DNA of 64,000 nt from Massospora cicadina (GCA_022478985.1 JAKSZP010009264.1:62001-126000), one strand, 5' to 3'; counted from the stretch's first letter, positions 1-12,247 are shown. Notes: generated by a model from the letters alone, not told the origin. A program made the numbers and translations.

Positions 1-59
1 GCATTTAATAATGGCATGCTTTGACATCCATTAAAGCCATTTTTTGTGACAATTTTGCA

Positions 60-248
60 TTTCTGACCTTTACCTATCGAGCATGAACCATAAAATAACT
101 ATAGCTAAAGAAGTAGATGCAGTACTAAGAGCAGCGCAATTACCCCTTTTAGATGATAGTTGGCTTAATTCCTGGTTTTTTAATCAAAGTTGTGATATGA
201 TCCCGGCCCTGCTAGTCAAATTTTAACCTAATTTGGTTGAATTATAGT
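60..248 (+). pseudogene. 3' end of a gypsy pol gene (integrase tail) upstream of the H LTR
   Basis: This stretch reads as the last ~50 codons of a Ty3/gypsy polyprotein. It contains ...LDDSWLNSWFFNQ... and ends near a stop before position 250. The same tail, less well kept, closes the pol gene of element H at 30,540-30,650 (...TWFLNQRHDTISPLLDF...). An integrase tail directly upstream of an LTR that H uses as its 5' LTR means that either a second copy of the family lies to the left and shares this LTR, or two copies recombined. Bases 1-59 are probably the same gene but too short to prove. Confidence 0.5.
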
Positions 249-269
249 TATTCTATGACTTCCCATTCA

Positions 270-568
270 ATCCTTTCTTAACATATCATCTTTTTTTATA
301 ATTTTGTTTTATAATAGCTAATGATTCTCACCACAAGATTCTTTGATAATTTGAATGAAGTGATATTCCTATAGATGTTTTTTTACCTAAAAATAAAGGT
401 TCACTTTTATTTCAGATTTATTATCTATTCATTTAGATATTTAGTGTAGTTTTATCTATACTAAAAGGTTAGAGAGCTTACTGAGTAGTCATGCTATATA
501 GTAAGCTGAAAGGTAGATCAGCCAACAAGATACTGTGCACGTAGTGTGCAAAGGGACCTCACACTACA
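270..568 (+). repeat. LTR of element H (5' LTR; also 3' LTR of the copy to its left)
   Basis: The right end is fixed by the primer site that follows at 573. The 3' part (about 430-568) matches 30,830-30,963: both carry GTAGTCATGCTATATAGTAAGC and a following GTAGTGTG(C/T)AAAG. The left edge is not sharp, because both copies are AT-rich and diverged there. The two copies differ by many substitutions and gaps, so H is an old insertion. Confidence 0.6.
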
Positions 569-572
569 CAAA

Positions 573-592
573 TGGTTCTTACTACAGAGGGC
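573..592 (+). other. Primer binding site of element H
   Basis: TGGTTCTTACTACAGAGGGC lies five bases after the LTR end. It is a decayed version of the primer site beside the LTRs of A, B, F and C (TGGTGCTCACTACAGGGG type). It starts with TGG, the complement of a tRNA CCA end, which sets the element on the plus strand. Confidence 0.65.
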
Positions 593-769
593 TGTACTAT
601 CAAAGACGAAATTTATAAATCCTATATTAAACTCAAATCAGGAAGGGTTAGATGGAAAGAATAACTAATCCGTCATCTTTTAAGTCAACCCTCCTACTCC
701 TGATTGAATGGTGCTGGAGGAAGATAAATTCAATATTTTTCTCGGTTTGAGAGCTTTAAGACATCTATT

Positions 770-2750
770 CACCATGGAGAAGCTGAGACAGATAAAACAA
801 ATGTTACATCAGGGATTACAGCTCTTTGCCACAAACAATGTGGTCTAGTATCTGCCTTATTTTATTATCAGCAGAATCACATCTAGCTCAACAATATGCG
901 AATTTTTAAGCCATTGAGCCATCAAAAAAGTACTATAACACTATAATAGTATACCCAAATGAAAAGATATCTTGCTGGGTACCTTTGACCTAATGTACAT
1001 TATACCAAATGACCATTTTTTGCCATCATGCCCTTAATATGGAAGTTCTGACAGAAATCAGCAGAGCATGGAAGTGCGCAAGACTTTATTAAACAGCAAG
1101 AAACCAGTTTACAGGGGTCTCATCAATCATTTAGCAACCACAAACTTAGTGTGCAGTTCCACAACAGCAGGACGAACTTATTAATTAATTGAATTAGAAC
1201 ATGTTGGCCATAGGATATTAAGATATGGACAATTGTGGTGTCACCCATGAATGGAATTATGGCAAGAATCAATTCAGAGGGAAAGTTGAACATAGCTATT
1301 TTACCCCAAAAACATTACTCAACAATCTAAGGCAGTTGAGAAACTTAACTAATACACCCAAAAAAAAAATTAGGGTGGCTGCTCAGCATATGGAAAGTAA
1401 AATTGAGACACAACTGCATCCAATCTGAGTTACAACAGATCAGAAATCTAAAAGCAGCCATGCAGTAGAATACTGGAGGTTTAAGATGGTTTGTTCTGGG
1501 AACTCCACCAAGGTAATGGATACTACTCCAGTCAAACAATGAGATATATCATCAAATATGTGAAATATGTAAGTTAGAGACTTCAAACAATAATGAATTG
1601 TATTTTTTTGCGCTAGTGTTCAAGACATTTGGAGTTCGCATGGAATTATAAACAATTCAAGAAGCAATGCCTTTGGGAGCAGGAAAATCGAGACAATTGG
1701 GAACAACAAATCAATGGAAAGTTGCAGGATGGTTAATGTCAGTGACCTTGTCAAACTATTCCTCTTTCTCAACCAATGTCAATTGGAACAGAACCCTTTG
1801 AGAAGGAGGTTGTCCACGAAACAAGGCATCAACCTACTCACTCAATACCACCTTCATCATTTACTTTTCCATGTTTCTGTGAAGACTCTAGCTCCCAAAC
1901 ATAGTGAACCTCATGTAGTAACCCAGGGATTTGGTTACTACTGCGTTAGTGATACCCAGAACAGGAAGTTTCTATCTAGGATTTCAACGTTTTAAACCAG
2001 TTATTCTTCCTAAATTTGACATGCATAAAAAGGGCAATTAATCTTAAAATTTCAAGATAACCATGCACTGAGCCAATATCTTTTTTATAATCAACTACCA
2101 TAATTAACTAATTAAATGACCAAAATTGAGATCTGATCATGCCCTACTTACCTGAGGAATATTGGACCTTTGCTAACTTGGAAAGAGAGGTTCTTCATGA
2201 GTTTGGATCTTTCAAACATTTGGCCACTTTAAAGACTGAATCAATGACCATCAAGTTAATAATAACTAAAGTATTACTGTTTTTCTGGCCAATTTATCGT
2301 GAGGCCCGGGTATTGTTGAGTGCTAAAGCCACAATGGACCTTGATGTCAACGTTGTGCTTCAAAATGCTACCAAGAATTATCCTGAGATATGCCACTTCT
2401 TGCTTCCTATGCATGTGAAAAGTTTAGATACACCATTTATATTTGGATACTGAAGAGGTGCGAAGTTACATTTGGAATACCTAACATGGAAGTCTGAACT
2501 AACTGGCTCCTGCAAATTAATGAGCATAATAGAGGGACAATAGAAAGCTGTCCTCCACATTAATAAAATTTTGAAAAACTGTTGCAACCTAGCCAAGATA
2601 ACTTGTTATATTTGTGAATGTAAGGGGCTTTAAGAGGCCTCCTGCCCTATACAACGCTCTGGTATTTATCTTGTGACCTTCTAAGAGTTTATAAGCCAGG
2701 GGAAAAAACCTCAGAAGTAGAAAGTGGACGTTCTACTGCCAGTTGTAAGC
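770..2750 (+). pseudogene. gag of element H, heavily broken
   Basis: Gag remnant in all three frames. At about 775-860 the reading LRQIKQMLHQGLQLFATNNVV lines up with the N-terminal gag of B (QLRDIMKWLLHGYRLYKDEAG, near 19,060). At about 2,250-2,450 the capsid-like stretch YREARVLLSAKATMDLDVNV lines up with gag of A (IVEAHVLIGAGNLTESDICI, near 26,600). At about 2,605-2,650 a zinc knuckle is still visible as CYIC-ECKG-(stop)-EASC, with the histidine region lost. Many stops; not functional. The stretch 860-2,130 holds only weak gag-like scraps. Confidence 0.6.
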
Positions 2751-3129
2751 CCCAACTTGCCTCAGAGTCAAAAGAAAGATGCTCTACATCCTCATAATAA
2801 AGGGATTAAAAAACCATCTCTACGGTGTCATCCAACAACAGAAGTCAGCAAGCTGCCATGGAACAAGAGGGACAAGAAGTTGTTCACAAACCTTATATAT
2901 TTTAAATTGCCGAGCACAACCAATTCAGAGATACTGAGGTATCTCAGGCCTTACCTCCTCTAAAAGGAGTTAAAGTTGTTTTACTAATCAAGTCATTGAA
3001 TTTCCACTTCCTTGATGTAGGAGAACAGAACAATGCTATAATTAATCAAACTATACTTCTTCCATACTTGCAATAAACAAGGATCCACACTTTTTTCTGA
3101 TTGTAAATATATATTGAAATTCACATAAA

Positions 3130-3708
3130 CAAAAGTTAGGTTTGAGCCATTGTTGACAGCAGCGCCATGTAATGTAATATCCAATCAGTTCACAAAACAA
3201 TTTAAAATATCTCCCAAAATGTCCCACCATCAATGATATAGAACTCCTGAGCAAATGAGTACTACAAGTGAAGGAGCATATAGTTTATCACCAATGAAGC
3301 TCAGCTAATTGCAGGTTAGTTCCCCTGCTATACTGCTTCAATGTTAACTACAATTTTTTTGTATTAGCATTCTTGAGTTTTATAATGCTGTTTTAACATA
3401 TGAGGAGAATACCTTTACTATCCTTGGCCAAATATTACCCCTTCACTACTTTAGGTATAATAACCTTCCTTAATTAATAGAGATAACTTCATCAATGTGG
3501 TTTATAATGATGGCTTAGTTCCTATGTGTTACCGAAAACTAGGCTACAAAAGTTTCCCTCCACCTGCAACCATTTCTGAGAACAAAGGCATCCTCTTAAG
3601 CCTCTAAGGATTGTGTATTGTACCTGCGAGAACAGAGTGTGGTTTCAACAAAAATGAACTTGGAGTTACTTAAATAATTGCTAAGAGAAATTTGCTCCCT
3701 TATGCAAC
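3130..3708 (+). pseudogene. Aspartic protease and linker of element H, cut by insertion of A
   Basis: The reading around 3,150-3,480 matches the protease of B in order. An active-site relic, AIVDSSA, stands where the family has the D-T-G motif and is followed after a frameshift by NVIS. Then come STTSEGAYSLSP (B: STVSEGAYSALP) and ENTFTILGQILP (B: EETLTILGQQIP). The reading stops at 3,708, where the LTR of A begins; the pol gene resumes at 27,681. Active-site changes and stops make it non-functional. Confidence 0.6.
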
Positions 3709-5120
3709 TGTTATAATGTAGGCAGTATCTCAGAGATACGATGAAGGAGTTTTGCACAGGGTTAAGCCCAATGAGCAATAAATCCAATATATGGTGATCA
3801 TCATCTTTAAAAATAATGTACTAAACTTAATAAATATGGAGTGATTGACCCAAATACATTCTTTTATTTAATGTAATATATACAGCAGATCCTCGCTGTC
3901 CCACTTTCTCTAAACTATAACAATCCTCCCTTTCAAATCTTTGGTATCACTTATGTCTCAGCATTTTGGTTGACACCAACCATTTTGCTTAGAATATTTG
4001 TTCTGGCGTAATCTTATTGGCTCCAGAAGAGTCTTCATTCATGATTTCACAATTGCCTAGTTCAAGGCAATTTACCAAATATTTGTTTTGTATTTACATC
4101 TCCTATCGCCTCATTTGGAAGCAATCTAATTAACCATCCATTCTAACTGTCATGGTTAAATGACACCATAGTGGGGACTGACCCTAAAGATAAGGCTGGG
4201 CGACAGGAGGCACAAAAGGTGAAGTTTTAGGCCCTCCCTGACCTCAGGCACACACTAGACCAACGCTGGGTACAAGCCAAGTATGCCAGGTTGGCACTAG
4301 TGAGGTGCCTAACGCCCAGCCCCTTACGTCAGCCCAGGCGTTAAAATGGATGGTCTACACGATTAACATGGACAGTTCAATTTGGTTAGTCAAGGAATGG
4401 GGTTTCAAAACCTGTTCCATTTATGAAATCATGCGTTTGGGTCAGATCCAACTTCAATCAATTACTTGAGTGAAGTTGGTTTCAGTGTTTACTACCAATT
4501 CAGATGGCAGTGTTTGCCTATTGGTGGATCAGTGCTTGGGACCACTTCAGCAGACCCCAAATTCCCCCAACAAAGTTAAATTATGTTTTCCCCAACCAAC
4601 ATTCTTGCTGGTCAACTTCCCAATAAACATAAGCCCATTTTAACCATTTTATTTATGAAATTTCAAATGATCCTGTACGCGGACCTCTTCAAGGAGGTCT
4701 CGCGCTACCTTAACAACCACATTTCATATACAATTAGGCTTTCACCTAGTGCACTATTGGTTCACCCAGGTCCCTACAACCTGGGATGTTTACCATCTCA
4801 TTCTTAGTGCACCGAGTCATTTTTGGTTAGATTTTACTTTAATAACTACTTGCTTTTGCTTGAGTTATTATTGTTTCAGCACCCTCTTCTGGGAAATAGT
4901 GACTTTTATTTCTAATGGCTAGTTTCCTTGCGTTGGCTCTGTGCACCGAGCACCACCATGCTGGAAACAAGAAAGTTATAGACACTCTCCTTACACTAAT
5001 CCAATATTGCCTCATCCTAAGGCGCTCAGATAATCATAACTCATCTCATTATTGGTGGATTCTACCCAATCTGCCATAATGACTTAAAGCTTATCATCAA
5101 GTCATATCAGAATTGCAACA
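3709..5120 (-). repeat. 3' LTR of element A, split by a solo LTR
   Basis: The LTR starts TGTTATAAT and ends GCAACA. After removing the 848-bp insertion at 4,148-4,995 and its duplication it is about 559 bp, matching the intact partner at 27,122-27,675 (554 bp). The right end is fixed by a purine tract read on the minus strand. Confidence 0.85.
4148..4995 (+). repeat. Solo LTR of the K family inserted in the LTR of A
   Basis: The sequence starts TGTCATGG and ends CTCTCCTTACA. It matches the LTRs of K (reverse complement of 44,420-45,259) over its length, including AAAGATAAGGCTGGGCG near the start. It is flanked by CTAAC (4,143-4,147) and CTAAT (4,996-5,000), a one-mismatch 5-bp duplication. 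The partner LTR of A at about 27,545-27,575 has the undisturbed site TTCTAACCCAATAT, so insertion is shown directly by an empty site in the same window. No internal part remains, as expected after LTR-LTR recombination. Confidence 0.9.
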
Positions 5121-5132
5121 TTACCCCCCTTG
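5121..5132 (-). other. Polypurine tract of element A
   Basis: On the minus strand the sequence CAAGGGGGGTAA directly abuts the 3' LTR start (TGTTGC...). This is the usual plus-strand priming site of LTR retrotransposons and confirms the minus orientation of A. Confidence 0.75.
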
Positions 5133-5562
5133 ACTGGATAAGTCTCCTATTGTTTATATACTCAAAGGAACTTTGCATGCACTCAGTTGATGATCTGATC
5201 ACTCGTAGGGTACTTGATAGTATATGCATCTGCACCTGTCTTCTCAATAACTTCAAGCGGCCCAATCCAGATACTGAGTAACTTGACATTCGCCCAAAAC
5301 CATTTTGGTCATGGAATAGAACCATGTCCCCATCTTTAAACTGGGTTAGCCTTCTACGCCATACCTAATAAGCAGCTTGAGTATTAATCTTCTTGGCTAA
5401 ACTGAATGAGTATGCTTCAATTTGCAATTTAATTAATGTGTCAGTTAGGGTCATTAAAGAACGTTTGGGATCCATTCCACCAGTATCTTCTTCACAGGCA
5501 TATAGCAGCGCAGGCGGATCAGAATGTCATCCATACAGTAGTTGGAAGGGACTCTTTCCTGG
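5133..5562 (-). pseudogene. Integrase C-terminal part of element A
   Basis: The minus strand reads SPFQLLYGWHS at the right edge, then MVLFHDQNGFGRMSS and EVIEKTGADAYTIKYP, ending at INRVHAKF. This is the integrase C-terminal region and terminal tail seen in B and F (F ends YNQVHVKT). Its upstream half lies at 22,640 onward; element B separates the two at codons for (FH)PG|KSPFQ. It contains frameshifts. Confidence 0.75.
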
Positions 5563-6043
5563 TGTTAATTCTTGGCATATAGGCTCAATTCCGCCGAGTC
5601 AGTTTGCACAGGGTATTATCCACTGAGCAACCAAATCAAATGATATTAAGATCGCCGGCTTACTAATAAAACTAGATAAACTATATATGGATCTATCGCC
5701 CCTTGTTTCAAACTTTAAACAATATAATTTGCAGACTTATCTGCAATTACTCAATCACCCAGGAAAAAGACCTCATCTTCAATCCTCCATGTGACTCTTT
5801 ATATCTCAGTTTCCCAAGCCAGATGCATCCTCGGCTTGGTAGTCTTCTATTCATATTCCCTTTTTTAGAAACTCTCATTCATATCAAATCTCAGCATAAT
5901 TCCCCTCGATTCACCAGATGGTCATCATTTTGATCAATTATAATTCATATACCCTTTTCCATAAATATTGAGACTCATCTTGATTCCCCCTCTGATCCGC
6001 CAGTATGGGTAGCATATTGTCCAGTCATATCAACTTTCCAACG
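5563..6043 (-). repeat. 3' LTR of element B
   Basis: It starts TGTTAATTCTTGGC and ends at 6,043, where ACG replaces the expected ACA. Its 481-bp length equals that of the copy at 22,153-22,633, with which it shares CAATTC(C/T)GCCGAGTCAG near its start. Confidence 0.85.
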
Positions 6044-6056
6044 TTACCCCCCTTTG
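6044..6056 (-). other. Polypurine tract of element B
   Basis: The minus strand reads CAAAGGGGGGTAA immediately before the 3' LTR. The position and composition match the tract of A at 5,121-5,132. Confidence 0.75.
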
Positions 6057-6059
6057 ACT

Positions 6060-7290
6060 GGACGATATGCTCTTACTGTTTATATGCTTGGAGGAACTTC
6101 ACGTGAGCTCAGTTGATAACCTGACCACCCGCAGGTTCCTTGATAGTGTAGACATCCATGCCAGTCTTCTTGATTATCTCAAATGGACCAGCCCAGATGT
6201 TGGAGAGCTTCTTTTTCCGCCCAAATACATGCTGGTCGTGGAATAAAACATGGTCCCCACAGTGAACAGTGGGAGTCTGCTCCATCTCTTCTGATCAGCT
6301 GCCTAATTACAAATCTTCTTGGCCAAACTAGTGGAGTAGGCTTCCATTTGCAGCTTGATCAATGTATCCATAAGAATCTGCAAATATTGTTGGGGATCCA
6401 CACCACCAGTGTCCTCTACACACAAATAAAGCAAGGCGGGCAGAGCCAGATGTCAGCCATACAGCAGTTGAACTGGGCTCTTACCATTGGACGAATGATA
6501 GATGATATTATATGCAAACACAGCAGTAGGTTAGAAGAGCACTTTATTCCAAGGGCCAATCCTTTACCAATTTGCGGAGTATGTTCACTAGGGTTCCATT
6601 GACCCGCTCCACCATCCCAATTTGATTCTGGATGATAGGGGGTGGTCAAAACCCCACAGATCGACATCGACTCATTCAACTTTGGCAGGATATGAAAAGT
6701 GAAGTTAGTTCCATTATCCGTTAGAATGAACTGTGGGCAGCCATGTCACTGTATAACACACTACATAATAATCTTGGCAGTGGTTACCGCGCCCAAGTCG
6801 CTGATAGCCCTGGCCTCCACTCATCAGGTCAAATGATCGATGGCAATGATTATATACCTGGATTGATTGGCGCTAGTCAGCAGAGGTCCCACTACATCAA
6901 TGGAAATGGTGTGCCAGGCGAACCAGGGTTTAAATAGCTGGTATGTGGTTTTCTTGTGGAAAGGCTTTTCCACCTGACACTGATGGCAACAACTAACCAT
7001 TTCCAATATGTTGTAATGCATGCTCTCCCAGTAGTATCAGGGTCGCAAAAACTCCAGAAATTTATGCAATCCTCCATGTCCTACAGCCCAATGAGCATCT
7101 ATAATAATTGAGGGTCTAGCCAAAGGTTTAGGGAAACTCAGCGTCGAGCCTTCAATCTGCTTATATAGTTCCCCCTCATGTAGAAAAGTATCTTTCCTGA
7201 GCCCATCCAATACCTTGATCAACTGCAGCGGCTCACCCTGGTATTGGTTCACCATCTTCTCATACAATATGTCAGCTAAATCCGCCATGA
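6060..7290 (-). pseudogene. Integrase of element B
   Basis: On the minus strand from 7,288: ADLADILYEKMVNQ, then KFLEF and SCCHQCQVEKPF, the paired cysteines of the HHCC zinc site at about 6,965-6,990. The catalytic core follows with SIDVVGPL (first Asp) and YIIIAIDHLT, then [11 protein letters not shown] (second Asp, near 6,710). The third catalytic region survives as TTPYHPESN but then shifts frame, so the Glu is displaced. The C-terminal region continues to about 6,060. It joins viral-like cDNA to host DNA in working relatives. This copy has at least four frame breaks. Confidence 0.8.
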
Positions 7291-7294
7291 TAGT

Positions 7295-8560
7295 GACCGT
7301 TGGCAGTCAAGAAAGACAATCCACGTATTGATGTTTTGCTCCCAGGCGATGTAAAATCTCATAATCATATGCTTGGAGCTTCAGAGCCCAACGTGCGAGC
7401 CATCCTTCCAGTTCCCTCAGATTCTGTAGCCAGTACAAGGAAGCATAATCTGTCACTACTTGGAATCTTACCCCATGAAAATATACCCAAAACTGTTTGT
7501 AATCTTAGATCACCGCTAAACACTCTTGCTTGGTCACAGTGTAGTTTCGTTTATGACAGTTAAAGCTTTGACTAAAGAATGTGACAGGATGCTCCACGCC
7601 GTCATCATTCTTCTGGGATAATATTTCCCCTATAGAGGCGAGAGATGCATCTGTTTGTACTATGAACTGTTAGTTGAAGTTGGGATATTGCAAAATGGGT
7701 GTGCTTGCTAACGCAATTCACAACACATCAAAAGCGTTCTGGCATTGTTCTGTCCAATTTAAGGAAGCGTTTTTTTTGCAACTCAAAATGTGGGGTCCTG
7801 ATGCAGCTTAAATTGGGAATGAACCGTCGTTAATACACGACCATCCCCAGAAACACCTGAATGTCCCACTTATTACCTGGGCAAGTCATCTTGCTTATTG
7901 CTTCCACTTTAGCCGGCTGCAGTTTAATCCAATTTGAATCCACAACAAACCCAAGGTATTCCAATTGTTCTTTAAAGAAATGGCACTTCCAAGGCTTAAT
8001 TTTGATATTAGTGGCAGCAAGTCACTGAAAAACATGTTCCAAGTGTGCAAGGTGCTCTGTAAATGTCCTTGAGAACACATTGATGTCATCGAGGTAAACT
8101 AGGACGCAGGACAGCTTTAAATCATCTAAAATTTTATCCATGGCATGCTGGAACGTAGCTGGGGCGTTACACAACCCTTGTGGTATGTGAGTCGGCTGGA
8201 ACAATCCTCTCAAAGTGATGATTGCACATTTCTCCCATTACACTAATGGCAATTTGAACTGCCAGTACCCCAAGATCAGATCCATGGTGGAAAAGTAATT
8301 CGCCCCACCCAATTGGTCTAACGCGTCATCAATCCGCAGAAGAGGGTAGGAATCCTTCTTTGTTATGTTATTAAGTTTATGATAGTCAATAACCACTTGA
8401 TTTGAGACATCCTTTTTCTTTACAATGAGCACAGGTGATGCCCATGGACTGTTTGATGGCTCTAGAATTCCTTGCACGATAAGTTTATCCACATCGTTGG
8501 AGACAACCTCTTCCACCGCTTTGGAACATCTAATAGGTCAGGATCGAATGGGAGGGTGAT
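7295..8560 (-). pseudogene. Reverse transcriptase and RNase H of element B
   Basis: The RT palm is easy to read on the minus strand. PWASPVLIVKKKD (about 8,420) is followed by IDYHKLNNITKKDSYPLL, FSTMDLILGYWQFKLP, THIPQGLCNAPATFQHAMD (about 8,165) and CVLVYLDDINVFS (about 8,090), with the catalytic YLDD intact. Downstream are EHLAHLEHVFQ and the connection domain (about 7,900). RNase H with a CNKQ/TVTK-like stretch runs to about 7,300. Several frameshifts separate the blocks, so the protein cannot be made as one chain. Confidence 0.85.
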
Positions 8561-8663
8561 CCCCAATATCTATCTGATGTACCACCCCTTGAGCGCACCC
8601 CAAATAATGATTGTCTTGTGCAAAAATATCCTGATACTTTTCAAATAATGCCATAGCCTTATC

Positions 8664-9530
8664 TTACTGTTCCTCCAATAATTCCATAAGTGCTTCCCAC
8701 GGAACCACGGTCAATATGCCAAATGATGAGCTTGCCAGTAGTCCGAGATCCTCCAATGAGCCAAAATCATGAATACAGAGAACTTTCTCTATAGGAGCTA
8801 AGTGTAGGTAAGCCACCACTTGGTGCCGCCGGATCATTATTGTCTTCTTCTGTAAAGTCAGTAGCAGCACTTTCACCTCCCCATTCCCAGGTAGCAGTAA
8901 CCCTAGAGCCACATGTGGTTTAAGTTGCGAGTGCTGGTGAGGCGCCATAATTTCTCCATATAGCCCTTTAGGGACATCAATTTCAAGCCTAGTCCCTACT
9001 ATGCACTGGTGTTCAGACGGTAGGCTCAAAGCGCTCGCCGCCTAAAGTGGAATACCTTTGTACTTGTATATCTGGATGGGGAGGGTTCTGGTCTGCTGCC
9101 TCAGTCATTGATAATGAACAGGAATCACTCCGTCGCTGTATGCTAGATTCATTTGACTAGAGCGGAACAGAACTGTTGGGATTCCACAAGAGGTAAAATA
9201 TATGGGGATCTGTTGGCCTAAAATAGTAAGAGTTTCCTCCGCCATATTTATCATAACACCAAATTTCCTCATAAATGCTGTGCCAATTAACATGTCATAG
9301 TTGTTATTTGAAAAAACCACCGCCGGAGTGGAAGCCTGGACTGACCCAAATTGTAAGGGCAACGCGCTATATGCTCCTTCAGACACAGTGCTATGCGTTC
9401 CCGCAGTCCTGTATACTACTTGATGGTCCACATCTGGTTTCAACAGAAGTTTAGCCACCAACCAAGTAGAGACTATGTTCATAGGGGCTCCCGTGTCTAT
9501 GATAGCGCGGATTTTTGTGAATTGAACGAA
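8664..9530 (-). pseudogene. Protease and protease-RT linker of element B
   Basis: The aspartic protease active site reads RAIIDTGAPMNIVS just before 9,482 with the D-T-G triad intact. Then come STVSEGAYSALPLQFGS, YDMLIGTAFMRKFGVM and ETLTILGQQIP, a normal retropepsin layout. The linker continues from 9,029 to 8,664 (PKGLYGEIMAPH, then RRHQVVAYLHLAPI and LGLLASSSFG). One frame break lies near 9,040-9,105. Protease cleaves the Gag-Pol precursor in working relatives. Confidence 0.8.
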
Positions 9531-9545
9531 AATGTCACAGTAAGT

Positions 9546-11088
9546 TTATTCCAAGTAAGAAGAACCATCAACGTTTATTAAATGTACGTCCAAGGGCTTT
9601 GTGTTACTCAAAAAGGAGGAAATGCTCTTGCCAACTTGAGGATACTCACTAGCAATTTTCTTTACCAGAATGGCTACATTAACCCCTACTAAAGAGGCGA
9701 TGTTTGTCAAGGGATCCGCGTTGCTTGTACCAGTCTGTTCCAGGATCTGCCACGCATATGGCTTCTGCACGTCCTGTCAGAACTTGGGGCTCTGGGGTGA
9801 ACTTTTAGTCTCAGAAGTGGAAGCAGGGGTATCTGATGGAAGCTTCTGGTATAACAAATCATCCAATTGAGGTACAAAACTACCTGAAAAGACATTTGGG
9901 AATTTCTAGGAATATGTGAATTGGACTTAGCGGAGGTAGAGCATCCCATCCCTACTCCGCTTGAGCTTTTCCCTTCTCGATTTTCTCAGTTGGCATGCAT
10001 ACACTTGTGGTCTGCTAGGGCAATTACCCGCATAATGCCCTCTTCATCCGCACTGTAAGCAAGTGTTCATAAAAGGTTCAATTATATATAGCTTGTGACG
10101 GAAGGACCAGTTAGGAAGTTGCTGGTATGGTTCCAAGGTCGTGGACAAACTGGCGTTGCGTACATGGGCCAAAAGGGGTCCATTGACTTGTATGAGTTGC
10201 GAATATGTTCCAGTGGCTAATAACCCAGTCACTGCAGCCCATATCCTGAAGAGTTTGAAGCGGAGACAGTAGAGGTCTTTTGGGCTACGTTGGGGGTGCT
10301 GATCGTGGCAGAGAGTCAATGTAAGGTGTTCATGATTCAGATAAATCTGGCATCTCTGTCCAACATGTGTGACATAGCATTATATAGTTCCCAATGTGGT
10401 TTGACAGCTGCCGTCATTGCTATACTGACATTCTCAGCAGATAAAATGTTACTCCTAAAAAGACATGTGCTTCCGCCAAAAAACGCTCAGCAAATTCTAA
10501 CAGTGTCTCATTTTGGGGAAAATGTATAGTCATAAAGTTGGCTTTCCATTGGGCCATCTTGGTAGCGCCCCCAAACAGCCAGAGAACAATTGCTTTAATT
10601 ATTTGTAGGATACCAAGCTATTTGGAAGATAGCAGGTAACTTAATAAGCGCTTTCCACATCTAGAGCAGACAGCAACAGGTTTTCTTTTTGTTGATCAGT
10701 AGCCCCTTCCACAGCATATTGAAAATGCTTAAAGTAACCGTGTAGACTCCCATCATAACTGAAAGGAGGTAATTTTTTGCTTTAAAGAACTTTGCTTTGC
10801 TCCAGGTTCCTTCTGAAAGGAGCAGGTGAATTGGTTTCGGAGCAACTATGGGAACCATCCCTTTGTGCATTATCATATAGCTGTCCAGATAGACTCAAAT
10901 CCATCAAAAAGGACTCAGAAGAAGTAATGTCACGTGGGGGTCCATTGTAATGCCTGAGGGATATTCATTTGCTGATCCATAGCATTCTTCCCCCAAATCA
11001 CCACTAACTGCACTACTTCCCCTGGCTCCAGCGTGCCCTGCAAAATGTTTGTTGATCAGATGCTCCACTTTAACCAGATAGCATCTAC
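9546..11088 (-). pseudogene. Gag C-terminal half of element B, including zinc knuckle
   Basis: Minus-strand blocks run from about 10,880 down. The zinc knuckle reads CLQCG-(stop)-RGHYAGNCP near 10,010-10,050, a CX2CX4HX4C site with one stop inside it. Upstream lies capsid-like sequence with frame breaks; downstream is a spacer (YAWQILEQTGTSNADPL) leading into protease. The gag gene is cut at 11,088/11,094 by element F and continues at 17,994. Confidence 0.75.
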
Positions 11089-11093
11089 ACCGT

Positions 11094-12234
11094 TGTTAAG
11101 TTTTCAGATGATGGTGCAAGCTAAAATGACTTAATAATGAATTCAAGGATAAAAATTCGCTTTTCAATTAAAACCCTGCTCATAATTAAGAAGTATATTC
11201 TCCAATAATCCTCGATAATAGCCATGTAACTCTGGTACTCTCACCATTCTTAAGTCTACTGGCAACAATAATTATGAGACCTTCTGTTTTTGTACAAAAT
11301 TAGGAAATTATTTCTCTATAATTGGGAATACTTTTCTGGCAGGCAACTGAGTACTTCTCTTCAGGAAGTACAAACACACACAACTATCTAATATATATGT
11401 AAAGGCAACGGATACAAGTATCAGACAGATGACAGATGGAAACAATAATTAAACTAAGCGACAATAGTTATTAATGATCAATATTTAAATGGTAAATGAT
11501 GATTTATTAATTGGCCAGGCGCTGGTATTATATACCTTTCAGGCATCTCCTGGCTGAACTCATCTATTAGATGAGTTCATTCATATTATGCCAATCCTCT
11601 TCTGGTCATGGCAATAATTATGAAAAAATCCCCAAGTTAATTTGGCCCAAGAATTGATTAAAAATAACAATTGTTTCAGCCCAATTGAAGGAAATTTAAC
11701 TTTCATAATTGGGACATTTTTGGGTTGCAAACTCAACATCAAAATCTTCCCAATTTGAGCTACATCATAACTTGACAAATAATAATAGATGGGGAATAAA
11801 ATATATATGAATATAAAAGATGACGCACCCCTAATCAGGATGTTGGTAGGCCTCTCAATAGCACTAAGTACGCCCTTATTTGGTACGTCTTTATTTAGAT
11901 GTTTAATAAATCAATTTCATTATCTGAACCCAACTTCCACCTTAGTGCATTAAGATTAGTGCACTAATTTAGGAGGTGCAATTTATTTAATACCGTGAGA
12001 CCACTTTGCACCCAAGTGGACCCATAATTGGCCATGATATGATTGTATCATAGCTATTATTAGCTACAAAACTGAGTATCTCAGATGCAATCAGAGAGGT
12101 TATGAGGTGAATCTGATTTACCAGATATTCAGATGAATCAGGAAGGATCAAAGGATATATCAATGGGAGTAATCTATCAGCATTGATGGTTTTCTCAAAG
12201 GGTTTATTTTTGAGTCAACCATCAAAATCTAATA
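11094..12234 (-). repeat. 3' LTR of element F
   Basis: It starts TGTTAAGTTTTCAG and ends CAAAATCTAATA, where the partner ends TAACA. It is 1,141 bp against 1,129 bp for the partner at 16,860-17,988, with mostly point differences and a few short indels. Confidence 0.9.
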
Positions 12235-12247
12235 TTTCCCCCACTTG
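12235..12247 (-). other. Polypurine tract of element F
   Basis: The minus strand reads AAGTGGGGGAAA next to the LTR end, the expected second-strand priming site. Confidence 0.75.

Noticed and set aside
6183..6602. Plus-strand open frame of 139 codons
   Set aside because: It is opposite the integrase C-terminal part of B, which has clear motifs on the minus strand.
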